Both the position numbers and the translations under genes were made by a program. From assembly GCA_020342235.1 (NCBI GenBank), contig CP073217.1, forward strand, positions 1,488,001 through 1,552,000: a stretch of DNA of 64,000 nt, given 5' to 3'. This DNA is from Saccharomycopsis phalli (Eukaryota > Ascomycota > Saccharomycetes > Ascoideales > Saccharomycopsidaceae). The notes beneath the pieces were generated by a model that was not told the DNA's origin, did not search any database, and saw nothing but the letters and a program-made list of their open reading frames with translations. Of the stretch, positions 46,782 to 56,661 are shown one piece after another (positions within the stretch are counted from its first letter, which is position 1; each line of letters opens with the position of its first letter).

Positions 46782-48310
46782 ATGGTGGAAACGGCTAAAT
46801 TTTTCAAGTAGCTGGAATTGTTTGCATATAGTGTCGCAAATGACTGAAATTACAGACTATATCCAGACCTACAGGATAGAAAGAAATGTGCAGGAGACAA
46901 AGGCCATTGAGGCAATGTGACTGGATTGAAAGATATAGCCGCACTCTGGAGAAAATATAGCAGTGAAAATAGTTGGAGAAAATAACAGAAACTGGTTTAA
47001 CTACTGTAATAAGCGGGCTGGAACCAGGAGGATTCATAAATTTCAACATAGAGCCACCAAATGAGTAGATGAAGTTACTGGCTTGATAAGCATCCAAGGC
47101 TGTACTTCTGGAACATTCAATTGCATTGCATTACATGTAGGTGACATTTTTATGGTACTGACGATTGACTGCCCCAGGGTTCATTTGGAAAGTCTTTGAT
47201 GTGTGCAAGCTGCTACTGAATAACGAGAGCTAAATTGTAGATATAAGCAAGGGGATTTCCTATAGGATTGACAAAGATCATGCTCTTTAAAATTACTGCG
47301 ACTGTTTTGTCTATCACCTATTTTCTAGTGGTTTCAATCCAAGGGATTGATTGAGACCTCCTACGGATGGTATAAATCGGGTAACCACAGTGGACCCTGC
47401 CGGTTGAAAGAAAAAATCAAAACAGAATAACGACATATCAACAAAAGAGGAACAAGATTTAATTTATAATTACAGAGTTTACTAATAGAGCATTTAAGTA
47501 TGTCTCTGAGCTGAACTAGTCTTCATCACCAAACTTAAGACAACAATCCATCCTATGAATATCGGCTAGTCACCGCACTTCCTCACTGACAAATCATCGA
47601 GTATTGGCTATGGAAAATCAAGATACTGCCATTATAAATGTGCTACTTAGAAGTGGGCCAAGCGTACTATAATAATCATAAATTGTGTGTGTTTATAAAA
47701 CGTCATGTTTACTAACCTTTTACAGACAGCCCATTGTGCAGCACACCCTACTTTACTTATTTGGACATGGCTATGTGCTGCGTGTAACGTTCCGGCGGAT
47801 ACCCCCACCATATTTCATAACTTTTAACCATATAACCTCAATACAATATACGCGGTAAAATACAGCACAGTGAACGCTAGCCAAGAGACTATGTGTCAAT
47901 ACCAGAGATAGTAATGGAATGCCTCAAGCCAAACATGAAACTATTCAATGGTTCATGGTTGCCAATGTTTTTACCGTCTGCAGCTACTTGCATGATTCTT
48001 GGTTTTGCTACAGCCACATGGTTTATCTGGAATCCAACAAATGCCTTCGTGCCTGTCCTCAGACCATAACACACTATCGTGCGATTCTAAGATATGCTGA
48101 GCATATATTATTTAAGATTCAACAGTAACGAATTAGCTTGTCGTCAGCATATTGATAATACCTTGACTAAGTTAATCTGACACCTTTGCAAATTCATGCA
48201 GAGTGTTGCATAAGAAAAGCGAGAAAATTCCGCTTCTCAATGAGATCCGCACAAGTGTATTTTTTTTCTTCTTGTAACACAAGCCAAGTATTTGTTATCA
48301 TAATTCACAA
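46782..48310. other. Gene-poor 1.5 kb between methyltransferase and RHO1
   Basis: AT-rich sequence with no convincing gene. A branch-like TACTAAC with CAG nine bases on (about 47707-47724) follows a short ATG frame starting near 47610, but the only donor that would fit is GTACTA, so I do not call a gene. The proximal 190 bp must hold the RHO1 promoter, with a T-rich tract at 48260-48272. Confidence 0.45.
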
Positions 48311-48919
48311 ATGGCAGGTGGAATAGCTGAGATCAGAAGAAAGTTGGTTATTGTGGGTGATGGTGCCTGTGGGAAAACCTGTTTATTGATCGTCTTCTCA
48401 AAGGGAACCTTTCCTGAAGCATATGTACCAACTGTATTTGAGAATTACGTCGCTGATGTGGAGGTCGATGGAAAAAAGGTCGAGTTAGCTCTTTGGGATA
48501 CTGCTGGCCAAGAAGATTACGATCGTTTGAGACCTCTATCTTATCCTGATTCCAACGTTATCCTCATTTGTTTTGCAGTGGACTTACCAGATTCCTTGGA
48601 CAATGTGCACGAAAAGTGGATCTCTGAAGTTCTTCATTTTTGCCAGGGTGTTCCAATAATCTTGGTTGGATGCAAGAGTGACTTGAGAAACGACCCAAAC
48701 ACTATTCAAAACTTGAGACAGACCTCTCAACAACCTGTGTCAGCAGCCGAGGGACAATCTGTGGCAGACAAGATTGGTGCTCAAAAGTACTTGGAGTGTT
48801 CTGCAAAGACTGGCCAGGGTGTCAGAGAAGTATTTGAGACTGCTACAAAAGCTTCGTTGAATACCAAAGGACAGGCCGGGTCACTGGGCGGGGGCTCTGG
48901 TTGTTGTATTATTTTGTGA
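48311..48919 (+). CDS. RHO1: Rho1-type small GTPase
   Basis: A 202-residue Rho GTPase that controls beta-glucan synthase, Pkc1 and actin polarity. All nucleotide motifs are intact: GDGACGKT, effector loop [26 protein letters not shown], a GCKSDL-type guanine motif and ECSAKTG. The G domain is almost the fungal Rho1 consensus. The C-terminus is unusual: instead of a lysine-rich stretch before the CaaX box it reads [13 protein letters not shown], a double-Cys tail like yeast Rho2, suggesting geranylgeranylation (L at the end) plus possible palmitoylation. It could be Rho1 with a diverged tail or a paralogue. Confidence 0.9.
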   Translation: MAGGIAEIRRKLVIVGDGACGKTCLLIVFSKGTFPEAYVPTVFENYVADVEVDGKKVELALWDTAGQEDYDRLRPLSYPDSNVILICFAVDLPDSLDNVHEKWISEVLHFCQGVPIILVGCKSDLRNDPNTIQNLRQTSQQPVSAAEGQSVADKIGAQKYLECSAKTGQGVREVFETATKASLNTKGQAGSLGGGSGCCIIL

Positions 48920-49208
48920 TTGAATATAATATGCCCTAGTAATATTGAGATATAACATGGCGCAATAATAATTGTGTGAATTAATACCTGGTGATATTTT
49001 CAGACAATCCAACTGAGTACCTTCATAGTTTGCTACACCAAAAAGGCTATAGTTTCTATCTGCAAAATTATACCAATATTGAAGGTGGTTTAATGAAATA
49101 ATTAGTAGAATATAGCATATTATCGACAGCCATTTTCCTATAATCAAAGGCTTTTTGAATACGTAAAATTATTGCTAATGCAACCAGAAAAGTAGGCTAA
49201 TCTAAATT

Positions 49209-50261
49209 CTATAGGCTTAAATCAATCATTACTTTTCCTTTGGCATGATGAGTAGCCAACTTAGCAACGGCATCATTAAACTTATCTATAGGATAAGTAG
49301 AGTCAATCAAAGGCTTGACTTTATTACTACTAAGCAACTCTAAAAGTTTCTCGAGTTGCTCATTGTTTATCATTAGGGGATGAAAGTGATAACCAAACCC
49401 TTTTGGACCCGTTATCCCAATAACTCTAAGAAAAAACCTGATGCTAAAATACTGGAAGATTCCACCACCATTACTATAAGAGCCGATATTATCCCCTGCA
49501 ACAGTAACATATTGAGAAATATTGTTTGGCTTGATAAAAGATAAGTCAATAAAATCAGTTCCTCCGACCGTATCTATGATCAAATCAAACCTCTCGCCAT
49601 TGAATTTATCAGTAATCACCTCAAGAACTTGTTTCTTTGAGTCTCCCTTGTCATAGTTCACCGTGGTTATTCCAGTTAATCCAAGGCCCTTTAACACATC
49701 ATTGGTCTTTGATGAGTTGACGGAAACCACATCCTTAGCCTTGTTGTCATTCTTCAATAGCTGTAACGCAAACAACCCAACCATTGTACCACCACCAAGA
49801 ACTAACACTTTTGTTGTCTCGGTAACTTTATAGTAGTCGTTAATTTGCTGATATGCTGACAACAAGCATACTGGGCTGGCAGCAGCATCTTTCAAGCTAA
49901 TGGTGTCCGGTAATTTAGCAGCATTCTGGCCAGCAACCAGAGGGTCGAACTTAAAATATTCTCCTGCAGCACCATGATCAAGATACAAGATGCGAATGTT
50001 GCCAACAATTCTATCTCCAACAGCAAAATTTGTTATATTTTTCCCTACCTTTTCAACTGTTCCAGAATACTCTCTTCCAAATCCATAGCGCCGGCCAAAC
50101 AAGTTAAACATCACACTATGTTTGAGCACCAAGTCAACTGGGTTTATAGACAAGTAGGCGACCTTCACGAGTACTTCGTTGTCATTTATAACAGGAATTG
50201 GTAATGAATCTATCAAAAAAGGATAAGAACCTTTAGTGTATTGCACAGCTTTATAAGACAT
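49209..50261 (-). CDS. Zinc-free MDR oxidoreductase, Yim1-like
   Basis: A 350-residue medium-chain dehydrogenase/reductase of the quinone-oxidoreductase type. The GroES-like half holds VAYLSINPVDLVLKHSV and GREYSGTVEKVG; the Rossmann half has VLVLGGGTMVGLFALQLLKN, with a G-x-G-x-x-G-like loop, and FDLIIDTVGGTDF. No structural zinc cysteines are seen. The ending (YPIDKFNDAVAKLATHHAKG) fits Yim1/YNL134C-type proteins. Cellular role is unclear; relatives respond to DNA damage or aldehydes. This is the last intact-looking gene before the repeat-rich right arm. Confidence 0.85.
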   Translation of the reverse strand: MSYKAVQYTKGSYPFLIDSLPIPVINDNEVLVKVAYLSINPVDLVLKHSVMFNLFGRRYGFGREYSGTVEKVGKNITNFAVGDRIVGNIRILYLDHGAAGEYFKFDPLVAGQNAAKLPDTISLKDAAASPVCLLSAYQQINDYYKVTETTKVLVLGGGTMVGLFALQLLKNDNKAKDVVSVNSSKTNDVLKGLGLTGITTVNYDKGDSKKQVLEVITDKFNGERFDLIIDTVGGTDFIDLSFIKPNNISQYVTVAGDNIGSYSNGGGIFQYFSIRFFLRVIGITGPKGFGYHFHPLMINNEQLEKLLELLSSNKVKPLIDSTYPIDKFNDAVAKLATHHAKGKVMIDLSL

Positions 50262-51064
50262 GTTTGATATGATTGAAGCAGACGAGGATTGCCTTTTTAT
50301 ATCTGACCCTGCGTTGCCAATTTTCGGCTTTTACGGTGCAAAAATCAAAAAGGGTACTTAAACTCCGATAGTTGAGACACACGATGCAGAGTTTTAATCT
50401 TAGCAACACTCTTTTATTCTGATTCTCGTCACTCATTCACAGAGATTTGTAATATATTGCTCACTTTATTGAAAATTAATGCTTGATTTAAAGCTATAAA
50501 TATCAAATCCAGAAAATAGTGCAACAAATTTTGAAAAATAACAAGACTGAAAAATAGATCTGAAGTATGCAACGACATGCAGTTGCAGGTTCCGATTTGG
50601 TGGCAAAGAGCCCTAGAACAAAAATTGTTCCATGCAATTTTTATACACTAGCAAGTGGCACATATCCTAAGTTGCTGTGGCTGAAATATAGGACCAATAC
50701 TGCTGTTTCCAAAGGAAGAACTCTAACTTACTCCTGATTTTCCTCTTAATTATTTTAAGTAGGGCGGCGCCGTATCTATTCTGCTGTTTTGTGTATTTTA
50801 GATAATGTTTCTCTGACGTGACTTTGAAAGTTGGGTTGTGTGATAAGGGTTATGGTGAATAATTTGCCTTCATTCGTTTCTAACATTTACCTTCCTTCCA
50901 GTAACTGGAGGCTTGAACTGCATTTGGGCGAGAATAAGTTAGCTCGGGATTAACCGGATGTATCTGAGTATTGGGCTATAGTGGAAGCTCGCGCAGTCTT
51001 ATTTTTCCCATCAGTCGCATTTCTTTAAACAAAGCTGGGACATGTGTTCGATCTATGAAAAGGT
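50262..51064. other. Non-coding region upstream of YIM1-like gene
   Basis: About 800 bp with no open frame of note. It contains isolated words (ggcggcgccgta at 50763) that recall the LINE 3' end but lack the rest. The boundary to mobile-element sequence is near 51065. Confidence 0.45.
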
Positions 51065-51345
51065 ACCCGTTTTGGCAATGATAATATCATTGATGAATCC
51101 TAGGGCCGCAAACCTTTGAGGCTAAGGTGCCTGTAAAGTTCATACATGTAAATCATGAATAGGATTGGGACACGCATGTGCCCTTTGTAGCTACAGATGT
51201 ACCTGGGAGTAGCTGATCCACCATTGAGTTTTAGTCCAATTCACCTGTTTGGTAGGAAGTTACTGGTCCAGTTGATGACCAGGAGGGGCATCAACTTTGC
51301 CTATTTTCCGGAGTAAAATCGAGTGGGACATGCTATTGAAAGTGT
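51065..51345 (-). mobile_element. Degenerate LINE reverse-transcriptase fragment
   Basis: Read on the minus strand, pieces match the RT of the long LINE copy at 54220-54490: an SILLRKIGKVDAPP-like segment, VPILFMIYMYELYRHL and GFINDIIIAK, in order and with the same spacing. The fragment has many stops and is clearly old, and it diverges enough to represent another subfamily. Confidence 0.7.
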
Positions 51346-51379
51346 CGTGGTTCAGCGGTTTACCGACTGAATCCGTAGA

Positions 51380-51660
51380 TACTAAACATGAATGATCAAT
51401 AGTGAGACAAGCATTGTCTTACACAAATGTGGGGACAATGCCTGACCACACGGATACATACATCCGACCTTGTATAAAAGGTAGAAAGAACACTATGACA
51501 ATAATCAATTATCGTTTAGCTATCCCACCCATCCGGTTATTCAATATAAAGGAACAAAACAATTATTTAAGAAGTTTATAGATATATCCTAATTAATCAT
51601 GGCTAACCGCTCCGGTAAATCTAAACTTCAACAGAAAGCTCCTTAGCATCATGCGCTGTA
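51380..51660 (+). mobile_element. Possible LTR-element 5' end (fossil)
   Basis: Promoter-like sequence with 'tataaaaggtag' at about 51472, followed about 130 bp later by a short ATG frame (MANRSGKSKLQQ). This looks like the LTR/leader edge of a retrotransposon of which nothing else remains here. It is weakly supported, an old fragment. Confidence 0.3.
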
Positions 51661-51744
51661 TGGTATAAAAAGCAGGTCACGTAGCGTGTAGACCAGGCAG
51701 CACCGGAAGCAAGGATGTCAATTCGAGATTACTCTTAGTTCCGC

Positions 51745-51935
51745 CCTGTGTTTACGGACGCGTACATGTGAAAGATATGTGTATAAAGAGATAGTAATTT
51801 AGCTATAAGAATCTTTAGTTTAAATATATTTAACTTTACGTTTGTAATATAGCCTGGCGATTACCACTATTACCTAAGCACACTCTTGAGTTCACTATTA
51901 TTACTTCTTATTAATTAATTAATAATTCATATCAG
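51745..51935 (+). mobile_element. Diverged solo LTR fragment, family C
   Basis: Aligns in order with the copy at 52079-52368: 'gacgcgtacatgtgaaagat', 'gtataaagagatag', 'agaatctttag', 'acgtttgtaatatagcc', 'gagttcactattattac'. It is much more diverged than the other copies, so it is older. Confidence 0.65.
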
Positions 51936-52078
51936 TAATACGCCCCGAATAAGAGAAGAGACAACAGGTGCGTCAGCAATTGTGCTTCTTCCTTTTATCC
52001 GTTGTGCTTTATTTCTTTCTAGAACTACCGTCTTTGAAGATAAGAACTAGTTACAATGACAGATCTGACAGAACAAAT

Positions 52079-52368
52079 TGACGTCATACGAAGTATGATA
52101 CAAGAAGATTGTCACGTGGTAAGCGGAATAAGCAACATAGGGAGCATAGGCGCCGATCTATGATGATACGCAGTATGACTCCGCTACATCACAGTGGACA
52201 CGTATATGTGAGAGATGCAGGTATAAAAGATAGTAGTTTAGACCTGAAGATCTTTAGTTCAAAATAAATATAGTATACGTTTGTAAGATAGCCCGGCACT
52301 ATCAATAATACCTCGTATCTTACTGAGCTCACTACTACTATTACTTATTATTTATTGATGTACTAACA
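52079..52368 (+). mobile_element. Putative solo LTR, family C
   Basis: About 290 bp beginning TGACGTCATACG and ending ACTAACA, with an internal 'gtataaaagatag' TATA-like segment. Related copies lie at 51745-51935 (plus), 53426-53584 (plus, partial) and 56662-56934 (minus). No internal genes are attached. It is called an LTR from its TG…CA ends, copy number and nearness to tRNA genes; the internal part of the family was not found here. Confidence 0.65.
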
Positions 52369-52389
52369 AAAAACCTTAGACTGTAATCA

Positions 52390-52655
52390 TAATAATAATG
52401 TTTATTTACTTCTATAGCTATACTAGGCTCCCCAGAAGGGTGAGATTGATATTTCACCGTCTACAAAACTAAGGACGGCGCCGCTATGTTGAGTGTTGAG
52501 AGAAAACCCTTCAAATGGGTAGAAAAACTTTCAACGAGGTCTTAAGTGTGGTCTTTCATGGTTTTGACTCTGGTCGCCTATGGGGTCTCCCTCCATTACA
52601 GAAGTACCTGCCCGGCTGGCTAACCAAAGGGGGGCAGCAGAGGGAGTCGAACTTC
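52390..52655 (-). mobile_element. 5'-truncated LINE tail with 13-bp target duplication
   Basis: A 266-bp 3' fragment on the minus strand, matching 56440-56660. It keeps the GCCGTCC…GACGGTG hairpin, the 'cttctggggagcctagtat' box and an ATT-repeat tail. The 13-bp sequence tagactgtaatca is present at 52377-52389 and again at 52656-52668, a clean target-site duplication. The insertion split the edge of the adjacent 309-bp LTR-like repeat. Confidence 0.88.
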
Positions 52656-52660
52656 TAGAC

Positions 52661-52969
52661 TGTAATCAATCATAAGGAAAAACTTAATACGTAAATACGG
52701 CCCACAATATTAAATAAATAATATTGTAGGTTCGGAGCACAGAACTATCAGTAGCTACTACAACAATTATACATTGTTCCAATCGATACCGTAATATACA
52801 TTGTGTATATAAAATTCTGAACTAAATTACTTGGAGGCAGTAAAGCCCTTTTATAAGGTATTATAGGTAGGGTAATACTGCTCCATCCGGTTGTAACCAC
52901 ATCATCAATAATCGTGGTTACGAGACCAAGAACTCTGATAGGATAAGTACATTTCACTAATGTACGTCA
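52661..52969 (-). repeat. 309-bp LTR-like repeat, family D, left copy
   Basis: On the minus strand it begins TGACGTACATTAG and ends GATTGATTACA (TG…CA ends). It is an almost exact inverted copy of 53597-53905. No coding sequence is present apart from an incidental short frame. Likely a solo LTR. The two copies flank the tRNA pair in opposite orientation with 627 bp between them. Confidence 0.75.
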
Positions 52970-53155
52970 TTTATTTACTACTACTAGTGCAAGGTCCCCA
53001 TCAGAGAAGAGACAACACTAAGTACGTCACTAAGTACGTCACTTTGTGCAAATTGTCGCGCCACAGGTTACAAAATATATTATAAGAGAGTCATGTGAGA
53101 GTCATGTGACGCAGTTTGTAACGAGGTGTGATAAAAAATTTTTCACATCAAGTAA

Positions 53156-53268
53156 GGACGTGTGGCCGAGTGGTCTAAGGCGCCCGACTCAAGAGTTAAT
53201 CTCTTCGGTTGTATCAGCTGAGTATTCGGGTCTTGTAAGAGGCAAGAGTTCGAATCTCTTCGCGTTCA
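53156..53268 (+). tRNA. tRNA-Leu(CAA) with intron
   Basis: A 113-nt gene. The acceptor stem GGACGTG pairs with CGCGTTC (one G-U at position 2), the D arm is GTGGCCGAGTGGTCTAAGGC-like, the anticodon stem CCCGA pairs with TCGGG, and the anticodon CAA is at 53190-53192. An intron of about 30 nt sits after the anticodon loop, as in yeast tRNA-Leu(CAA). The long variable arm (TCTTGTAAGAGGC) and T arm AAGAG-TTCGAAT-CTCTT follow. No run of four or more T follows before the next tRNA. Confidence 0.93.
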
Positions 53269-53282
53269 TCATACTTTATATT

Positions 53283-53356
53283 GCCGGGCTAGCCTAATTG
53301 GTTAGGGCGTCTGACTTCTAATCAGGAGACTCTGGGTTCGAGTCCCAGGTTCGGTG
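53283..53356 (+). tRNA. tRNA-Arg(UCU)
   Basis: A 74-nt gene. The acceptor GCCGGGC pairs with GTTCGGT through three G-U pairs, the anticodon stem TCTGA pairs with TCAGG, the anticodon TCT is at 53317-53319, and the T stem CTGGG pairs with CCCAG. It starts 14 bp after tRNA-Leu, and a T6 terminator follows at about 53361-53366. The G1-U72 end pair and two further G-U pairs make the acceptor weaker than usual. Confidence 0.92.
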
Positions 53357-53360
53357 TATA

Positions 53361-53367
53361 CTTTTTT
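53361..53367 (+). terminator. Pol III terminator after tRNA-Arg
   Basis: A run of six T about five bases after the tRNA-Arg end. It is the first T tract long enough to stop Pol III downstream of both tRNA genes. Confidence 0.75.
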
Positions 53368-53425
53368 AGTATTTGAAGAATTTATTATTCATTATTTTTA
53401 AACACGCCTAAAGTAGACAGACTGA

Positions 53426-53584
53426 CATTATACTTCGTATGATACAAGAATATGGTCACGTGATAAGCTGAATGAGCAACATAGGGAGCATGAACGCCGA
53501 TCTATGATGATACATAGTATGACTCCGACACTGCACAGTGGACACGTATATGTGAGAAATGCAGGCATAAAAGATAGTAGTTTA
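53426..53584 (+). mobile_element. Partial solo LTR, family C
   Basis: Matches the first 160 bp of the family C copy at 52079 ('acttcgtatgatacaagaa', 'gcaacatagggagcat', 'gccgatctatgatgatac', 'ggcataaaagatagtag') and stops where the family D repeat begins. It lies 70 bp downstream of tRNA-Arg. Confidence 0.75.
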
Positions 53585-53596
53585 TGACGTACTTAG

Positions 53597-53905
53597 TGAC
53601 GTACATTAGTGAAATGTACTTATCCTATCAGAGTTATTGGTCTCGTAACCACGATTATTGATGGTGTGGTTACAACCGGATGGAGCAGTATTACCCTACC
53701 TATAATACCTTATAAAAGGGATTTACTGCCTCCAAGTTATTTAGTTCAGAATTTTATATACACAATGTATATTACGGTATCTATTGGAACAATGTATAAT
53801 TGTTATAGTAGCTACTGACAGTTCTGTGCTCCGAACCTACAATATAATTTATTTAATATTGTGGGCCGTATTTACGTATTAAGTTTTTCCTTATGATTGA
53901 TCACA
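53597..53905 (+). repeat. 309-bp LTR-like repeat, family D, right copy
   Basis: The inverted partner of 52661-52969, with the same length and the same TG…CA ends (here …GATCACA). A second 'tgacgtac' lies 12 bp upstream. The truncated 5' end of the long LINE is joined directly to its right end. Confidence 0.75.
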
Positions 53906-55051
53906 GACCGGGTAAACCTGATTACAACAAAGCCAAGGCTTATCGACCGATAAGTCTCTTGAATATCATGGGGAAAATCTTTGAATCAATCATGACGCAG
54001 CGTTTGGCAGCTACGATTAGACTACCGAATCAACAGTACGGAGGCCGGGCAGGATACTGTGCGACTGATGCTGTTATGAAACTCATCAACGATGCTGATA
54101 TGCACAGAAATAGGCAAAAGAAGCGTGAACTACGACAGTACCAGAAGGGCGTCAGCACCCCTCCATCACAGCACAAGCACATGGGTGCAGTGCTAGTCGA
54201 TATCAAAGGAGCTTTCAACAACATGAACCACCCCATCCTCTTATCGAAGATGAAAGAAGTTGGGGCCCCGGGCGAGATAATCAATTGGACCAGCAGCTTC
54301 CTAACCAATAGGAAAACAAAACTCCGGATCAACAACAAGCTCTCAGAGAAGTGGATACCAGTGACCTTTGGAGTGCCTCAGGGCTCGCCGATCTCTCCTA
54401 TCCTTTTCATGATCTATACCCACGACCTCTATAAGCGACTACGAGACCATAGGGTCAAAGTAATTGGCTTTATCGATGACATAACCATATACAAGACAAG
54501 CGGACAGCGGACAATCCAGGGGCGCTCTCACAGAGTCTCAGCATATGCCACCAGTGGGCCCAAGAAAACTACACAGGCTTTGACTACGGGGAAAAACTAC
54601 AATACATCAGATTCTTTGCAAAATCACGCGGCTCAATTCTCCACCTTCCAGACGGAACAATAAAGGAAGAGTCCACAGAGGTGAAGCTACTAGGGATATC
54701 CTTAGACTCAAAACTTAGTTTCAGACAACACATTGGGACCATGACACTTCGTTTGAAGAGAACCACTGGACGGATACAGGCCATTAGTCGCATCACCAAT
54801 GGAACCCGAGGGAAGACCAATCTAATCTTGTTTAAGACATGCGCGCTACCCCTCATCACATATGGACTAGAGATTTTCTACCATAAGCTAACCAAGACCC
54901 AGATCGAAGCCATCAGAGTATGTTACAACATTTCATTGCGTAATGCACTTGGCATGTTGAAACCGACCCTGACCGGAATCCTCAATATTGAAGCAGGGAT
55001 GCTTCCGATCCAACTTCTTTTAAAACGAGCCGCGATAGAAAAGTGTGTGAG

Positions 55052-55692
55052 TGACGTGTTGAAAGTGCTGAAAGTGTTGAAGGAGTTAATGCATGGTGAA
55101 ATACATCATGCATGATAAATAAGCTGGTATTGAGAAATAGCAATCCTTCAGTACCATGATATCATACTGTTTATGGTATATTAAGAGTATGAGGTCATAG
55201 TATTAGCAATCTAATAAAGTTATCAGGTCATACTAATAGTGAACTGATAATAATATGAGGTCATACTAATAATGATGTCATGAGATAAAGATAACTGAAG
55301 GCATCTCAGAAAGAATATAAATAGGACAGGAAATAGCTAGTATAGTAACAAGAATAAGAATATCTACAATAGTAAGATATGGAAGCCATTGAAAGAAACG
55401 CTAGCTTACGACATGACGTAATCTAGCAGATCCTTATGGCATCCATATCTTCTATTATAGATAATTCATCTTCTTGTTACTATTCTAGCTATTTTCTGTC
55501 CTATTTATATTATTCTCTAAGATGCATTCAGTTATCCTTAACTTCAGATGTCTGTACCGGTGATCTCCTTAATGTATGACCCCACTGTCCATCTCCTTAA
55601 TTTATGAGATCCCCAATAGGACGATCTCCTTAATCTCTAGGATCTTCGACATCTTCAACATTTAATCTCTCAGATCTTCGACATCTTCAACA
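55052..55692 (-). mobile_element. Solo LTR, family A, interrupted by another LTR
   Basis: A 279-bp LTR on the minus strand (55052-55056 plus 55419-55692), nearly identical to the LTRs of the element at 59653-62256, with only about two differences by eye. It is flanked by the 5-bp duplication GTGAG (55047-55051 and 55693-55697) inside the LINE. It is a solo LTR left by recombination, and young. Confidence 0.88.
55057..55413 (+). mobile_element. Solo LTR, family B, nested in the family A LTR
   Basis: A 357-bp LTR with TG…CA ends (TGTTGAAAGTG … TTACGACA), inserted five bases inside the family A LTR and flanked by the duplication TGACG (55052-55056 and 55414-55418). It shares short blocks with family A ('ataaataggaca', 'gaaatagctag', 'agtaacaagaa'), so the two families are related. 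It is the youngest of the three layers at this site. Confidence 0.87.
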
Positions 55693-56661
55693 GTGAGATG
55701 GTTCACTAACATAAAAAACCCTCTACAAGATAGCATCAATAAGCAAATAGTACTCGGGGTCACAAACCGGGACGCCTACTCATACCCTCTCATACGAGAA
55801 TCCTTTGAAAGTCTTGGCATAAGTGCGCCATACCAAAGATCATTTAAAGAAGCTGCATCAAATATAGACCATCATGCAGAAGTGTTAGTCCAAACCCATT
55901 CGGAACTGTCAGATAGTCAGAGTTCAGCCCTGCAGGGACGAAAGAAATGGGTCCTTAAAGACCAAATAAACACAAAGATGACCAAGGAATGGCAAAAACT
56001 AGTGGACACTGGCGAGATTACTCTCCTAGCCCACTATAGAACTCTACGCGGAACGGATTCACCGGTGGTTACCACCGCTAAAGATAAACTCCTACTAGCC
56101 GAGGCCTTAGCCGGCCCTAAGAATATTTTGAGCCTGATAAGCCAACTCCTAAGTGGAAAAAGCTTGGTATCATGTACCATCAAGAAACAATTCAATCCTG
56201 AGTGTGATCCGAAGTGCCCTAGGTGCGACAATCCCTCCCCAACAATATTCCATGACCTATCATGCCCATGTTTAGAGGTATTCAGAACTCAGGAAACAAT
56301 CGGCGAAGGCCTCACAACCAGAGCGCAGATTCGCCGCCTCTTTACAGACGCAAAAACAGTTCATTCTCTTATAGGTTTCTACACGTTAGTGCTGGACGGG
56401 TAGATTCCTTTTCCTTTTGCAGCACACAAGAAGGGCGGCCGGGCAGGTAGTCCCCCTCAGGGGGCGAGACTCCATAGCTCTTTCTGAGCCATCTCTCTCC
56501 AACAGTTCCTTAAAGATCAAGTCGAAAGTTTTTATCCCCATTCAAAGGGTTTTCTCTCGACTCCAAAATTAGCGGCGCCGTCCTTAGTTTTTTAGACGGT
56601 GAAATATCAATCTCACCCTTCTGGGGAGCCTAGTATAGCTATATAAGTAAATAAACATTAT

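Larger units (their letters stand above)
53906..56661 (+). mobile_element. 5'-truncated LINE (non-LTR retrotransposon), longest copy
   Basis: The remaining part runs from the first RT motif to the 3' end. RT signatures are KAYRPISLLNIMGKIFE, DIKGAFNNMNHPILLSKM, GVPQGSPISPILFMIYTHD and the active site FIDD. After the RT comes a thumb-like region (VKLLGISLDSKLSFRQHIG) and a C-terminal Cys-His knuckle (CDPKCPRCDN…H…C) at about 56210-56270. One frameshift lies between the RT core and the thumb (about 54520-54600); the endonuclease and ORF1 are missing. A fungal Tad-like clade is my guess. A 641-bp block of LTR sequence (55052-55692) is inserted, and the frame is continuous across the empty site. 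The 3' UTR ends in the shared hairpin and an ATT tail. Confidence 0.88.

Noticed and set aside
47610-47830. Possible small two-exon gene using TACTAAC…CAG at about 47707-47724
   Set aside because: The donor would be GTACTA, the product about 50 residues, and no family is recognised; it may be chance.
52646-52660. tRNA-like T-arm word 'gagtcgaac' in the LINE tail
   Set aside because: No cloverleaf can be formed around it, and it belongs to the LINE 3' region.
52748-52957. Short 69-residue frames in the family D repeats (both copies)
   Set aside because: They are conserved only because the repeat copies are nearly identical; no start context or family is seen.
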